Made by a program: the position numbers and the translations under genes. A stretch of 64,000 nucleotides of DNA from Roseateles saccharophilus (GTDB lineage: Bacteria; Pseudomonadota; Gammaproteobacteria; Burkholderiales; Burkholderiaceae_C). Of this stretch, positions 1 to 8,491 are shown in pieces. The stretch lies in NCBI RefSeq assembly GCF_004342485.1, contig NZ_SMBU01000016.1:36146-100145 (forward strand), written 5' to 3'. The notes beneath the pieces were generated by a model that saw only the letters and a program-made list of their open reading frames with translations, was not told the DNA's origin and did not search any database. The first letter of the stretch is position 1. The number at the start of each line of letters is the position of its first letter.

Positions 1-1
1 C

Positions 2-904
2 GGCATGCCGGCGACGGTCATCGACCAGGTCGAGCGCAGCGGGGATGTCCAGGGCCGGTACACGGTGACGGCGCCCCAGGGTGGCCTGATCGCCGAACTG
101 ATGGTTCGCCAGGGCATGACGGTGTCTGCCGGCATGAGCCTGGCGCGCATCAACGGACTCTCGACGGTCTGGCTCGAGGCGGCCGTGCCGGAGGCGCAAA
201 GCGGGACCACCCAGGTCGGGCAATCCGCCGAGGTCCGGCTGGCGGCGTTCGCGGGCGAGACCTGGCGGGCGCGTGTCGTGAGCATCCTGCCCGAAGCCAA
301 CAAAGAGTCCCGCACGGTGCGGGTGCGCCTGGAGGTTCCCAATCCGGGGCAGCGCCTGAAGGCCGGCATGACCGGTCAGGTGAGCCTCCAGGGCCGCGAG
401 CTTGAAGCCCTGCTGGTTCCGAGCGAAGCCGTGATCCGTACCGGGCGGCGCGCAGTCGTCTATGTCGTCGACGCGCCGGGCAAGTTCCACCCGGTCGAGG
501 TGCAGCTGGGCGCGGAGGTCGACGACAAGCTGGCCATCCTGGGAGGGCTGACGGCCGGGCAGCAGGTGGTGGCCTCCGCGCAGTTCCTGATCGACTCCGA
601 GGCCAGCCTCAAGGGCATCCTGCCCGCAGCGGCTGCCGCGTCGGCGGCAGGTGGTGCGGCATCGGCCGCCACGGTGCCGGCGGCGTTCTCGGTGACCGGT
701 GTCATCCAGAACGTCTCGCCGACGGAGATGACTTTGGCGCACGAGGCTGTGCCTGGCTTGAAGTGGCCGGCGATGACCATGGCCTTCAAGCTGGCGGATC
801 CCAAGCTGGCCCAAGGCCGCAAGCCCGAACAGAAAGTCCGGTTCACATTCGAGCAGCGGGGGGACGACTACGTCATCACGCGCATCGAGGAGGTGTCGCG
901 ATGA
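2..904 (+). CDS. cusB: CusB-type RND periplasmic adaptor with C-terminal CusF domain (5' truncated)
   Basis: Membrane-fusion (adaptor) subunit of a Cu(I)/Ag(I) RND efflux pump, joining inner-membrane CusA to an outer-membrane channel. The open frame reaches the left edge, so the N-terminus (signal peptide, hairpin) is missing. About 300 residues remain: lipoyl/beta-barrel segments ([24 protein letters not shown], then [12 protein letters not shown]), an Ala-rich linker, and a C-terminal domain carrying KWPAMTMAF near residue 254. That is the W/M/M metal site of the periplasmic chaperone CusF, which is a separate protein in E. coli. The stop overlaps the cusA start (ATGA), so the two genes are translationally coupled. 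Family assignment is firm; substrate (Cu/Ag) is inferred from the CusF domain. Confidence 0.9.
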   Translation, partial: GMPATVIDQVERSGDVQGRYTVTAPQGGLIAELMVRQGMTVSAGMSLARINGLSTVWLEAAVPEAQSGTTQVGQSAEVRLAAFAGETWRARVVSILPEANKESRTVRVRLEVPNPGQRLKAGMTGQVSLQGRELEALLVPSEAVIRTGRRAVVYVVDAPGKFHPVEVQLGAEVDDKLAILGGLTAGQQVVASAQFLIDSEASLKGILPAAAAASAAGGAASAATVPAAFSVTGVIQNVSPTEMTLAHEAVPGLKWPAMTMAFKLADPKLAQGRKPEQKVRFTFEQRGDDYVITRIEEVSR

Positions 905-3900
905 TCGCCCGCCTGATTCGCTGGTCGGTCAAGAGCCGCTTCCTCGTGCTGCTGGCGACGCTGATGCTGACCGCCTGGGGCATCTGGGCGGTGCGCAGCA
1001 CGCCCGTCGACGCCTTGCCCGACCTGTCCGACGTCCAGGTCATCATCCGCACGACCTACCCGGGGCAGGCGCCGCAGATCGTCGAGAACCAGGTGACCTA
1101 TCCGCTGGCGACGACGATGCTGTCCGTGCCGGGCGCGAAGACGGTGCGCGGCTTCTCGTTCTTCGGCGACTCTTTCGTGTACGTGCTGTTCGAAGACGGC
1201 ACGGACTTGTACTGGGCACGGTCGCGCGTATTGGAATACCTCAACCAGGTGCAGGGCCGGCTGCCTGCCACGGCCAAGGCCAGCCTCGGGCCCGATGCGA
1301 CCGGGGTGGGATGGATCTTCCAGTACGCGCTGGTCGACCGCAGCGGCAAGAACGACCTGGCACAGCTGCGTGCGCTGCAGGATTGGTTCCTGAAGTTCGA
1401 ACTGAAGAGCCTGCCCAATGTGGCAGAGGTCGCCTCCGTCGGCGGCATGGTCAAGCAGTACCAGGTCGTGGTGAACCCGATCAAGCTGGCGGGCTACGGC
1501 CTGAACCAGGCGCAGGTCCGCGACGCGGTGATGCAGGCCAACCAGGAGTCGGGCGGCTCTGTGCTGGAGCTTGCCGGCGCCGAGTACATGGTGCGGGCCA
1601 GCGGCTACCTGAAGACGCTGGATGATTTCCGCGCGATCCCGCTGGTGTCGCGTGGCGGCGTGCCGGTCAGGCTGGGTGACGTCGCGGTCGTACAGCAGGG
1701 ACCCGAGATGCGCCGCGGCATCGCGGAGCTGGACGGCGAAGGCGAGGTAGCGGGCGGCGTGGTGATCCTGCGCTCGGGCAAGAACGCCCAGGAGACCATC
1801 GCCGCGGTCAAGGCCAAGCTTGCAGAACTGCAGAGCAGCCTGCCCAAGGGCGTCGAGATCGTCACGACCTACGACCGCAGCGCGCTCATCGAGCGCGCCA
1901 TTCGCAACCTGACGACCAAGCTGGGCGAGGAATTCCTGGTGGTGGCGATCGTCTGCGCCATCTTCCTGTGGCATTTGCGCTCGGCGCTGGTCGCCATCAT
2001 CTCGTTGCCGCTGGGTGTGATGACGGCCTTCCTCGTGATGCGGTACCAGGGCATCAACGCCAACATCATGTCGCTGGGCGGCATCGCCATCGCCGTCGGC
2101 GCGATGGTGGACGCGGCCGTCGTGATGATCGAGAACGCGCACAAGAAGCTGGAAGCCTGGCAGCACCAGAACCCTGGGAAAACGCTCCAAGGCGCCGAGC
2201 ACTGGGAGGTCATCACGCAGGCGGCCGAGGAGGTTGGGCCGGCGCTGTTCTTCTCGCTGCTCATCATCACCTTGTCCTTCGTGCCCGTGTTCACGCTGGA
2301 AGCCCAGGAGGGGCGCCTGTTCGGGCCGCTGGCGTTCACGAAGACCTATGCGATGGCGGCGGCGGCGGGCCTGTCGGTCACGCTGATACCGGTGCTGATG
2401 GGCTTTTGGATCCGCGGCCGCATCCCCAATGAGCACAAGAACCCGATCACGCGGGCGTTGATTGCCGTCTACCGGCCGTGCCTGGAATGGGTGCTCGGGC
2501 GTCCGAAGACGACGCTGATCGTCGCTGTGCTGACACTGTTGACGACGGCCTGGCCGCTCAGCCAACTGGGCGGAGAGTTTCTGCCGCGGCTGGACGAAGG
2601 CGATCTGCTCTACATGCCGTCGGCGCTGCCGGGCCTGTCCGCCCAGCGGGCCACCGAGCTGCTGCAGCTGAGCAACCGCATGATCAAGACCGTCCCTGAG
2701 GTGGAGCGAGTCTTCGGCAAGGCCGGCCGCGCCGAAACCGCGACCGACCCTGCGCCCCTGGAAATGTTCGAGACGACCGTCAAGCTCAAGCCGCGCGAAC
2801 AGTGGCGCGCCGGCATGACGCCGGACCGTCTGGTCGAAGAGTTGGACAAGGCGGTCAGGATTCCTGGCCTGTCCAACATCTGGATCCCGCCCATCCGCAA
2901 CCGCATCGACATGCTGGCCACCGGGATCAAGAGTCCCATCGGCGTGAAGGTGACCGGCAGCGACCTGCGCGTCATCGACCGGATTGCGAGCGAGGTCGAA
3001 CAGGTGGCCAAGGGCATCCCCGGTGTGACGTCGGCCCTGGCGGAACGGCTCACGGGCGGGCGCTACATCGACGTGCGTATCGACCGCGTGGCGGCTGGCC
3101 GCTACGGGCTCAACATCGCCGAAATCCAGTCAGTGGTCGCGGGTGCAGTGGGCGGCGAGAACGTCTCGGAGACTATCGAGGGCCTGGCGCGATTCCCCAT
3201 CAACATCCGCTACCCCAGGGAGTGGCGGGACTCGCCCGAGCGGCTGACGCAACTGCCGATCTCCACGCCGATGGGCCAGCAGATCACGCTGGGGACCGTG
3301 GCGACCGTCGTCATCACGGACGGTCCGCCGATGCTCAAGAGCGAGAACGCGCGGCCCTCCGGGTGGGTCTACGTCGACGTGCGTGGCCGGGACCTGGCGT
3401 CAGTGGCGAACGAACTGCGGGCCGCCGTTGCCCGGCAGGTGAAGCTGGAACCGGGTGTCAGCGTCGCCTATTCGGGCCAGTTCGAGTACCTGGAGCGAGC
3501 CAACGCCCGGCTCAAGGTCGTCGTGCCGGCCACGCTGCTGATCATCTTCGTGCTGCTGTACCTGACCTTCGGCCGATGGGACGAGGCGGCACTGATCATG
3601 GCGACCTTGCCGTTCGCGCTGACGGGCGGCATCTGGTTCCTGTACCTGCTGGGCTACAACCTCTCCATCGCGACGGGCGTCGGCTTCATCGCGCTGGCGG
3701 GCGTGGCGGCCGAGTTCGGCGTCGTCATGCTCATCTACCTCAAGCATGCCGTCGCGGACCGGCGCCCCGACGGCGCGGCGCTGACGTTGGCTGAACTGCT
3801 GGATGCGATCCGCGAGGGCGCGGTGCTTCGGGTGCGACCCAAGGCCATGACGGTGGCGGTGATCCTGGCCGGCCTGGTGCCCATCGTCTGGGGCAGCGGA

Positions 3901-4068
3901 ACAGGTTCGGAGGTGATGAGCCGCATCGCAGCGCCCATGCTGGGCGGCATGGTGACGGCGCCGCTGCTGTCCCTGTTCGTCATTCCAGCGGCCTACCTGC
4001 TGATGCGTCGGCCGCGCAGGAAAGCAGCCATGGCCGGCGCGCCGGCCGGGCAAGGCCCCGCCGCCTGA
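901..4068 (+). CDS. cusA: CusA heavy-metal RND efflux pump
   Basis: Inner-membrane proton-driven RND transporter of the HME family, 1055 residues, a normal full length. It begins [18 protein letters not shown] at an ATG overlapping the cusB stop; longer in-frame starts would run inside cusB and are rejected. Signature features are [11 protein letters not shown] near residue 36, the TM4 proton-relay segment [20 protein letters not shown] with Asp404 (the MVDAA form typical of Cu/Ag pumps rather than the DFG form of Zn/Co/Cd pumps), and the C-terminal [16 protein letters not shown] segment. With the upstream CusB-CusF it should expel periplasmic Cu(I)/Ag(I). A decayed copy of this C-terminus occurs at 43242. 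Confidence 0.95.
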   Translation: MIARLIRWSVKSRFLVLLATLMLTAWGIWAVRSTPVDALPDLSDVQVIIRTTYPGQAPQIVENQVTYPLATTMLSVPGAKTVRGFSFFGDSFVYVLFEDGTDLYWARSRVLEYLNQVQGRLPATAKASLGPDATGVGWIFQYALVDRSGKNDLAQLRALQDWFLKFELKSLPNVAEVASVGGMVKQYQVVVNPIKLAGYGLNQAQVRDAVMQANQESGGSVLELAGAEYMVRASGYLKTLDDFRAIPLVSRGGVPVRLGDVAVVQQGPEMRRGIAELDGEGEVAGGVVILRSGKNAQETIAAVKAKLAELQSSLPKGVEIVTTYDRSALIERAIRNLTTKLGEEFLVVAIVCAIFLWHLRSALVAIISLPLGVMTAFLVMRYQGINANIMSLGGIAIAVGAMVDAAVVMIENAHKKLEAWQHQNPGKTLQGAEHWEVITQAAEEVGPALFFSLLIITLSFVPVFTLEAQEGRLFGPLAFTKTYAMAAAAGLSVTLIPVLMGFWIRGRIPNEHKNPITRALIAVYRPCLEWVLGRPKTTLIVAVLTLLTTAWPLSQLGGEFLPRLDEGDLLYMPSALPGLSAQRATELLQLSNRMIKTVPEVERVFGKAGRAETATDPAPLEMFETTVKLKPREQWRAGMTPDRLVEELDKAVRIPGLSNIWIPPIRNRIDMLATGIKSPIGVKVTGSDLRVIDRIASEVEQVAKGIPGVTSALAERLTGGRYIDVRIDRVAAGRYGLNIAEIQSVVAGAVGGENVSETIEGLARFPINIRYPREWRDSPERLTQLPISTPMGQQITLGTVATVVITDGPPMLKSENARPSGWVYVDVRGRDLASVANELRAAVARQVKLEPGVSVAYSGQFEYLERANARLKVVVPATLLIIFVLLYLTFGRWDEAALIMATLPFALTGGIWFLYLLGYNLSIATGVGFIALAGVAAEFGVVMLIYLKHAVADRRPDGAALTLAELLDAIREGAVLRVRPKAMTVAVILAGLVPIVWGSGTGSEVMSRIAAPMLGGMVTAPLLSLFVIPAAYLLMRRPRRKAAMAGAPAGQGPAA

Positions 4069-4074
4069 AAGGAA

Positions 4075-4097
4075 GAAGCCCTGCGGCGCAGGGCTTC
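4075..4097 (+). terminator. Hairpin after cusA
   Basis: A perfect 10-bp stem (GAAGCCCTGC / GCAGGGCTTC) with a GGC loop lies 7 bases after the cusA stop. No T tract follows, so it may be a Rho-assisted or 3'-stabilising hairpin rather than a classic intrinsic terminator. Confidence 0.6.
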
Positions 4098-4246
4098 GAA
4101 GAACTGGGAGCTTGAGCCATCCGGCGTCGGCAGCGTGGAGCTGCATCTGCCATCCGGGTCGCGCTCCGCTAGACGGAGGGTCGACTGACCGATGGCGAAT
4201 GATATTTCAGCGGGCTGGCATGGATGAGTGCAAGCCGGCTAGTGCG

Positions 4247-4657
4247 TCACGGATGCTTCTTCATCCACGCGTCGAGCTGCGCGATTTCCTTGGTCTGATC
4301 CTTGATGATCTTGCGCGCCATCGCCTTGAGCTCCGGCGACTTGCCATGCTCTGCTTCGGGCTTGGCCATGTCGATGGCCTGCTGATGGTGCATCTTCATC
4401 ATCATGGCGAAGTCCTTGTCGAGGTCGCCGCTCATCGGCATGTTCTTCATGCTCTCCATGCCGCTCATCATGGTGCCGTGCATCTCCTTGGACACGTCCG
4501 CGTGAGAGCCCGTCATGGGCTTCTTGTCCATCGGTGCGCTGGCGGATGCTGCCGGCGAGGCGGTGCTCTGTGCGCTGGCGCTGCCAGCGGACAGGGTTGC
4601 GAGAACTGAAACGCTCAGGCCGACGGCAAGGCGGATACAACGGCGGGTCGGGTTCAT
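4247..4657 (-). CDS. DUF305 periplasmic protein
   Basis: A 136-residue exported protein with a signal peptide (MNPTRRCIRLAVGLSVSVLA ending in AQS) and a DUF305 ferritin-like helical core containing DKDFAMMMKMHHQQAIDMAK. The HHQQAIDMA motif and Met-rich stretches (MHGTMMSGMESMKNMPM) suggest metal contact; DUF305 proteins often accompany copper genes but their reaction is unknown. The start is the ATG preceded by a clear AGGAG; a longer frame reading into the next gene's end is rejected. It lies just downstream of, and in the same direction as, the multicopper oxidase. A second DUF305 protein is encoded at 38653. Confidence 0.85.
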   Translation of the reverse strand: MNPTRRCIRLAVGLSVSVLATLSAGSASAQSTASPAASASAPMDKKPMTGSHADVSKEMHGTMMSGMESMKNMPMSGDLDKDFAMMMKMHHQQAIDMAKPEAEHGKSPELKAMARKIIKDQTKEIAQLDAWMKKHP

Positions 4658-4722
4658 GGTGCTCTCCTGGGGTGGTTGGAAAAACTTGGCCAGGAACCTG
4701 CTGCGCAGCCTGGCCGGGATGC

Positions 4723-6489
4723 TCAGCTGGCGGGATCGCCTTCGACGTCGATGTGCATCATCAAACCGCCACCGCCTTTCGTTTCCACGTTGTTGTTCGT
4801 GGTGTGGTGGGAGATGTGGCAATGGATCATCCACTTGCCCGGCTTGAGCGCCGTCCAGATCACGTCGTAGCGCTGGCCGGGACCGACGTTGACGGTGTCG
4901 GCCTTGTAGCGGGCGGCAGGCGGCAGTGTTTCACCGTCGCGAGCCACGACGACGAACGGCCCGCCGTGGATGTGCATCGGATGGATGAAGCCGCTGTTCG
5001 AGCCGATGAAGCGCACTTTGAGCGTCTCGCCGACCTTCATCTTGATCGTGTCGGTCTCGGGAAAGGCGCGCCCGTTGATGGTGAAGTAGTTCGGCATGCC
5101 ACCTTCCATCGGCATCGCCGGGTAGGTCAGCCCTTCGCGCTTGAGCCATTCCTGCAGCATCAGCGTGTACTCGTGGTCCGCGGGGATCTCGTCCTTGGGG
5201 GTTGCCGGGTCGATGATGAGCGCGCCATACAGACCCAGCGCCTGCTGCCGGTCCACGTGGTCGTGCGAGTGATAGAAGTAGGTGCCGGACTGGACGGCGG
5301 TGAACTCGTAGCGGTAGAGCTCGCCGTTCCCGATCGGCATTTGCGTGACGCGCGCCGGGCCGTCCATGACATTGGGAAGCACCAGTCCGTGCCAGTGCAC
5401 CGTGGTGGACTCGGGCAAGCGGTTGGTCACGTTGATGCGTACCCGGTCACCCTGCTTGAAGCGCAGTCGCGGGCCCGGGACCTGGCCGTTGAAGGCGAAG
5501 GCCTCCATCGAGACGTTCGGCAGGATCTGCCATCGGATGACGGAGGTCTCCAGGTCGAAGACCTTGACGCCGTCCTCGATGCGAGGCGTGAGTTCCTGGT
5601 CACCGCGCTTGTCGAGACCGTAGGTTGCCGTCACGAAGCGCGGCGGCACAGCGGCCATGTCGCGCATCGCTTCGCCCGGCGTGTCGCGGTCCATGATCAT
5701 GCCCGGCGGCATGATGGCGCCGCCCACGTCGCGCGCACTGAGGCTCATGTTGACGAAGTTCGCTGGAGCCGCCATGCCTGTGAGGAGCAGCAACACGGAG
5801 ATCCCGCCCACCGCCGCGAGTTGTGGGCGGGTCAAGTCGGTGGACATGGCGCCATCGTGCCCGCCATGCTTGCCGCCGCCGTGCTTCATGCCTGCGTGCC
5901 CGCCAGCAGGCTTGCTTTTATCTGCGCCGTCGTGCGGCTTGTCAGCCTCGGCCATGGCCATGGCGGGCGCGCCCGAGTGACCGTGATCGGCCGAGTGCGG
6001 CGCAGGAGCGGCGCTCGCAGCGTCGTGAGCCGCGTGGGCGGGCATGGCGCCCTGGTGCCCATGGGCAGAGTGGTCCTCGTGCTCGGCCATCTTGCCCGCA
6101 CTCTCGCCGGCCTTCTCGCCCACCTCAAACCGGCTGCCAGGCTTGCGCTCGGTCATCAGGCCGTGTTTCATCTTCTGGGCGACCATCCAGACATTGACCG
6201 GGTAGGCCAAGGCAAAGCCGGCCATCACGCCCAGGGACATAACGCCCCAGAACAGCAGCTCAGTCGGCTCCATCGCGCGCATGTCGCGGCCCATCATCAG
6301 CAGGCTCATGACTGGCGCCATCCCGGCCATCATGAAATTCATGCTGATGAACTCAGGGACGAAGCTTTTGCGGACGTTCTCCCAGTAGGTGCCGCCCATC
6401 ATGCTTTTCATGAAAAGCGACTGGAAGATGAAAAGGCCGAATGCAAAGCCGGCGACATACTCGACGATCAGATCGACCCACATCGGCAA
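4723..6489 (-). CDS. Multicopper oxidase with N-terminal DUF4396 membrane segment (3' part of an interrupted gene)
   Basis: This frame (588 residues from MPMWVDLIVEY) begins inside a DUF4396 membrane domain, passes a His/Met-rich linker (around residues 115-210), and ends in a complete multicopper oxidase domain. Copper ligands are visible in order: VHWHG (His365), YFYHSHDH, HPMHIHG and HCHISHH (Cys557), the last holding the type-1 copper Cys. The fold is laccase/CopA-like and probably oxidises Cu(I) in the periplasm. The true N-terminus lies upstream (6547-6807) across an in-frame TGA at 6547-6549. If the TGA is not read through, translation would need an internal start, and the shown ATG lacks an obvious ribosome site. 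Confidence 0.8.
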   Translation of the reverse strand: MPMWVDLIVEYVAGFAFGLFIFQSLFMKSMMGGTYWENVRKSFVPEFISMNFMMAGMAPVMSLLMMGRDMRAMEPTELLFWGVMSLGVMAGFALAYPVNVWMVAQKMKHGLMTERKPGSRFEVGEKAGESAGKMAEHEDHSAHGHQGAMPAHAAHDAASAAPAPHSADHGHSGAPAMAMAEADKPHDGADKSKPAGGHAGMKHGGGKHGGHDGAMSTDLTRPQLAAVGGISVLLLLTGMAAPANFVNMSLSARDVGGAIMPPGMIMDRDTPGEAMRDMAAVPPRFVTATYGLDKRGDQELTPRIEDGVKVFDLETSVIRWQILPNVSMEAFAFNGQVPGPRLRFKQGDRVRINVTNRLPESTTVHWHGLVLPNVMDGPARVTQMPIGNGELYRYEFTAVQSGTYFYHSHDHVDRQQALGLYGALIIDPATPKDEIPADHEYTLMLQEWLKREGLTYPAMPMEGGMPNYFTINGRAFPETDTIKMKVGETLKVRFIGSNSGFIHPMHIHGGPFVVVARDGETLPPAARYKADTVNVGPGQRYDVIWTALKPGKWMIHCHISHHTTNNNVETKGGGGLMMHIDVEGDPAS

Positions 6490-6546
6490 GCCAAGGGCGG
6501 CGGTGATGACGGCGGCGAGGATGATGCCGGTGGCGTCTCCGGCGAC

Positions 6547-6807
6547 TCAGTGGATCGTCGATCCGACACCCTGTCTCCATAGAGGGGCCACGAAGGTTTC
6601 GTGCGTGCCAGGCCGGGGCTCCTTGTCCGACATCACGTACAGCAACAGGCCGAAGGGACCCATGTACAGCGTGACGAGGATGAAGCCCCACCGCATGACG
6701 GTCGGCTCGGGGTTGTTGCGGAACTGGTCGTACGCCACGAAGAGCGTGGACGCACCGGCCAGAAGAAACCAGACAACGAGGAAGTAGTCGATCGGCTGAA
6801 TAAGCAT
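6547..6807 (-). CDS. DUF4396 N-terminal fragment ending at an in-frame TGA
   Basis: An 86-residue membrane segment starting MLIQPIDYFLVVWFLLAGAS with two predicted helices and the DUF4396-like end FVAPLWRQGVGSTIH, followed by TGA and then, in the same frame, VAGDATGII and the rest of the multicopper oxidase gene. From memory of the family, the conserved sequence here is IHCVAGD, so TGA replaces a Cys (TGC) codon. It is therefore either one gene broken by a single C-to-A change, or a UGA that is decoded. Start chosen at the first ATG (6807), because the longer alternative uses TTG at 6888. Only the fragment is certain; the joined product would be about 694 residues. Confidence 0.65.
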   Translation of the reverse strand: MLIQPIDYFLVVWFLLAGASTLFVAYDQFRNNPEPTVMRWGFILVTLYMGPFGLLLYVMSDKEPRPGTHETFVAPLWRQGVGSTIH

Positions 6808-7285
6808 GTGTCGGCGGTCCGTCTGCACGAGCGCGTTGACGTCGATGCGAGGCGCGAGCGTCACGTCTTCAAGCGCGGGGTCTCGCAAACTGCCGCCAAT
6901 GCTAGGAGTCGGGTCCCGCGCACCAAGGTGTTGAACGCGCTACGGCCATGTAGGAAATGACTGATGCGTCGCCTCAGCTGACGCGAAAGACAGTTCATTG
7001 ATACGCGCTCGCGCGGACAGCAGGTCGAAACTGGTTCTTGTACTAATGCCACGGGTGCAACGACTCGGGTAACCGCTTGTCATGGGCGATCTCGTTCGGG
7101 CCCCGGCGCACCAAGCGCGAAAGGAAGCTGAACCCATGGGTCAGCACGTTGGTCAAGCGGGCACGACAGCCGGAGCCGCATACCGGCCTGCAGGCATTCG
7201 ACGCGAGTTGATCTTCATCAACGTCGGGAACCAGCGTGCCTCCTAAGCTCGGTCCCATGCTCACCTGATTTGCCACGAGACTTCC
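6808..7285. other. Divergent intergenic region
   Basis: About 480 bases between the minus-strand oxidase gene and the plus-strand copper operon. It contains one perfect FNR/ANR-type box at 7208-7221. Short open frames exist on the minus strand but show no recognisable family, codon pattern or ribosome site. No RNA gene was recognised. Confidence 0.5.
7208..7221 (+). promoter_or_regulatory. FNR/ANR-type operator upstream of the copper operon
   Basis: TTGATCTTCATCAA is a perfect match to the FNR/ANR/CRP-superfamily consensus TTGAT-N4-ATCAA. It lies 64 bases before the ATG at 7286, a distance compatible with class II activation (-41.5) and a short leader. It implies that the downstream genes respond to oxygen limitation. 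Confidence 0.65.
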
Positions 7286-7678
7286 ATGTTTAGCCACCGA
7301 CGACAGCTACGCCGCTGGGCAGCCCGCCTGCTGCTGGTGTGGCTGTTCGGCGTGGCGACGGGTGTGGCGAACGCGTGTGCAATGGGCTTCTCTCCGGGAG
7401 CTGAAGCGGTAGCCCAAACTGCGTCGTCGCATCATCACGATGGGGATGAAGGCGACCACGCCAAGGGAAATTGCCAGGACTTTTGCCAGAAGGCTTCGGT
7501 CACCGTGCCGAGTGCGCAGTCCGCGCCCGACAAGGTGACTCTGGCGGCACTGCCCTTGTTCGCGAGCATCGCGCCGGCGCCCGTGCTGCCGCAGATCTCC
7601 GCCTTCTGGCCGGCCATGCCGCCCGACCGGCAAGGCGCGCCGCCAATCTCGATCCTCTTCCTGCGACTGGCGCTATAG
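7286..7678 (+). CDS. Small exported His/Cys-containing hypothetical protein
   Basis: A 130-residue protein with a Tat-like or Sec signal (RRQLRRWAARLLLVWLFGVA, cleavage near ANA), a His/Asp-rich patch (SSHHHDGDEGDH) and an NCQDFCQKAS motif with two Cys. It is followed by a Pro-rich tail. Proteins of this outline often lead copper-resistance operons in Burkholderiales, and a CopL-like metal-sensing or binding role is possible but not shown. It is the first gene after the ANR-type box. Function unknown. Confidence 0.65.
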   Translation: MFSHRRQLRRWAARLLLVWLFGVATGVANACAMGFSPGAEAVAQTASSHHHDGDEGDHAKGNCQDFCQKASVTVPSAQSAPDKVTLAALPLFASIAPAPVLPQISAFWPAMPPDRQGAPPISILFLRLAL

Positions 7679-7838
7679 CGCCTCCGAGGTCCATTTCCTC
7701 GCGGACTGCCCTTGGGGCTGCGCCGCACAGGCACCCGTGGCTGCGCGCCACGTGCGTGACCGACAAAGAAGCCCACCCAACCGTCGGCGTGCTGCGTATG
7801 CAGTCGCATCGACATCGCTTGTCCTTTGGAGATCAACC

Positions 7839-8141
7839 ATGAAGAACCTTCACACTCTTTCGTTCGTCCTTGCTGTCGCTGCGTTTGCCGTGCCGGCTCT
7901 GGCCCAGGAACGCGCCGCGTCCGCGCCCATGCCGGCGATGGCCGCGTCGATGCCGATGACGTCAGGTGACTGCGCCAAGAGCGCGATGAAGCGACACGAT
8001 CACGGCGCCGAGCGCAACACGGGCACGAGCGCGACCGCCACGACGATGCCTTGCGCCGCGGATGGTGCCGCTTCCTCGGCAAGCACGAGCAAGAAGAAGG
8101 CGGGGCACGACCACGCCAAGTTCCACAAGAACCAGGGGTGA
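7839..8141 (+). CDS. Small secreted Met/His-rich hypothetical protein
   Basis: A 100-residue protein with a clean Sec signal peptide (MKNLHTLSFVLAVAAFAVPA, then LAQERA). The mature part is low-complexity, with Met-rich (PMPAMAASMPMTSGDC) and His/Lys segments and several Cys. The start is the ATG after TTTGGAG; the longer frame upstream has no support. Its position between two small copper-operon proteins suggests a periplasmic metal buffer. No domain is recognised. Confidence 0.6.
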   Translation: MKNLHTLSFVLAVAAFAVPALAQERAASAPMPAMAASMPMTSGDCAKSAMKRHDHGAERNTGTSATATTMPCAADGAASSASTSKKKAGHDHAKFHKNQG

Positions 8142-8179
8142 GCCAGAGGTCCGTCCTCGGCTTCCCAAGGAGCAACGTA

Positions 8180-8464
8180 ATGACCACGCATCACCAACAC
8201 CCCGAGTCCCCAGGCGGGCCGAACTGGTCGCGCATCAACCAATGGCTGCTATGGATTGGCCTCGCAGTCGCGGTGGGCTGGCTGTTCTTCGGCCATAGCG
8301 CGCATTTGCTGCAGATCGCGCCGTTCCTGATCCTGCTCGCCTGCCCACTGATGCACCTCTTCGGGCACGGCGGCCACGGCCACGGCGGGCATCAATCCGA
8401 CGAACAGCCCGTACCGCCCACACGCGCCGAGCCAAAACAGGACCCCGGCGGCCATATGCATTGA
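8180..8464 (+). CDS. DUF2933 small membrane protein
   Basis: A 94-residue single- or double-pass membrane protein. After a short polar N-terminus come a hydrophobic helix (WLLWIGLAVAVGWLFFG), the conserved H-A-H-L-L-pattern, a second helix ending CPLMHLF, and a His-rich tail (GHGGHGHGGH). This is the DUF2933 pattern, common in copper islands. A strong AAGGAG lies 7 bases before the ATG. It resembles the product at 16318 and, more weakly, that at 21669. Molecular role unknown; the tail suggests metal binding. Confidence 0.75.
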   Translation: MTTHHQHPESPGGPNWSRINQWLLWIGLAVAVGWLFFGHSAHLLQIAPFLILLACPLMHLFGHGGHGHGGHQSDEQPVPPTRAEPKQDPGGHMH

Positions 8465-8491
8465 GCGCCGTCCAACCACAAGGACAACATC

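Noticed and set aside
868..2565. Long open frame on the minus strand opposite cusA
   Set aside because: Arg/His/Gln-rich product without motifs; a shadow frame of high-GC coding DNA. Similar long antisense frames opposite the genes at 21164-23350, 26375-28078 and 17238-18686 were rejected for the same reason.
6526..6543. Hairpin after the in-frame TGA as a selenocysteine insertion element
   Set aside because: The loop is far closer to the TGA than in known bacterial SECIS elements, so the hairpin alone does not support selenocysteine.
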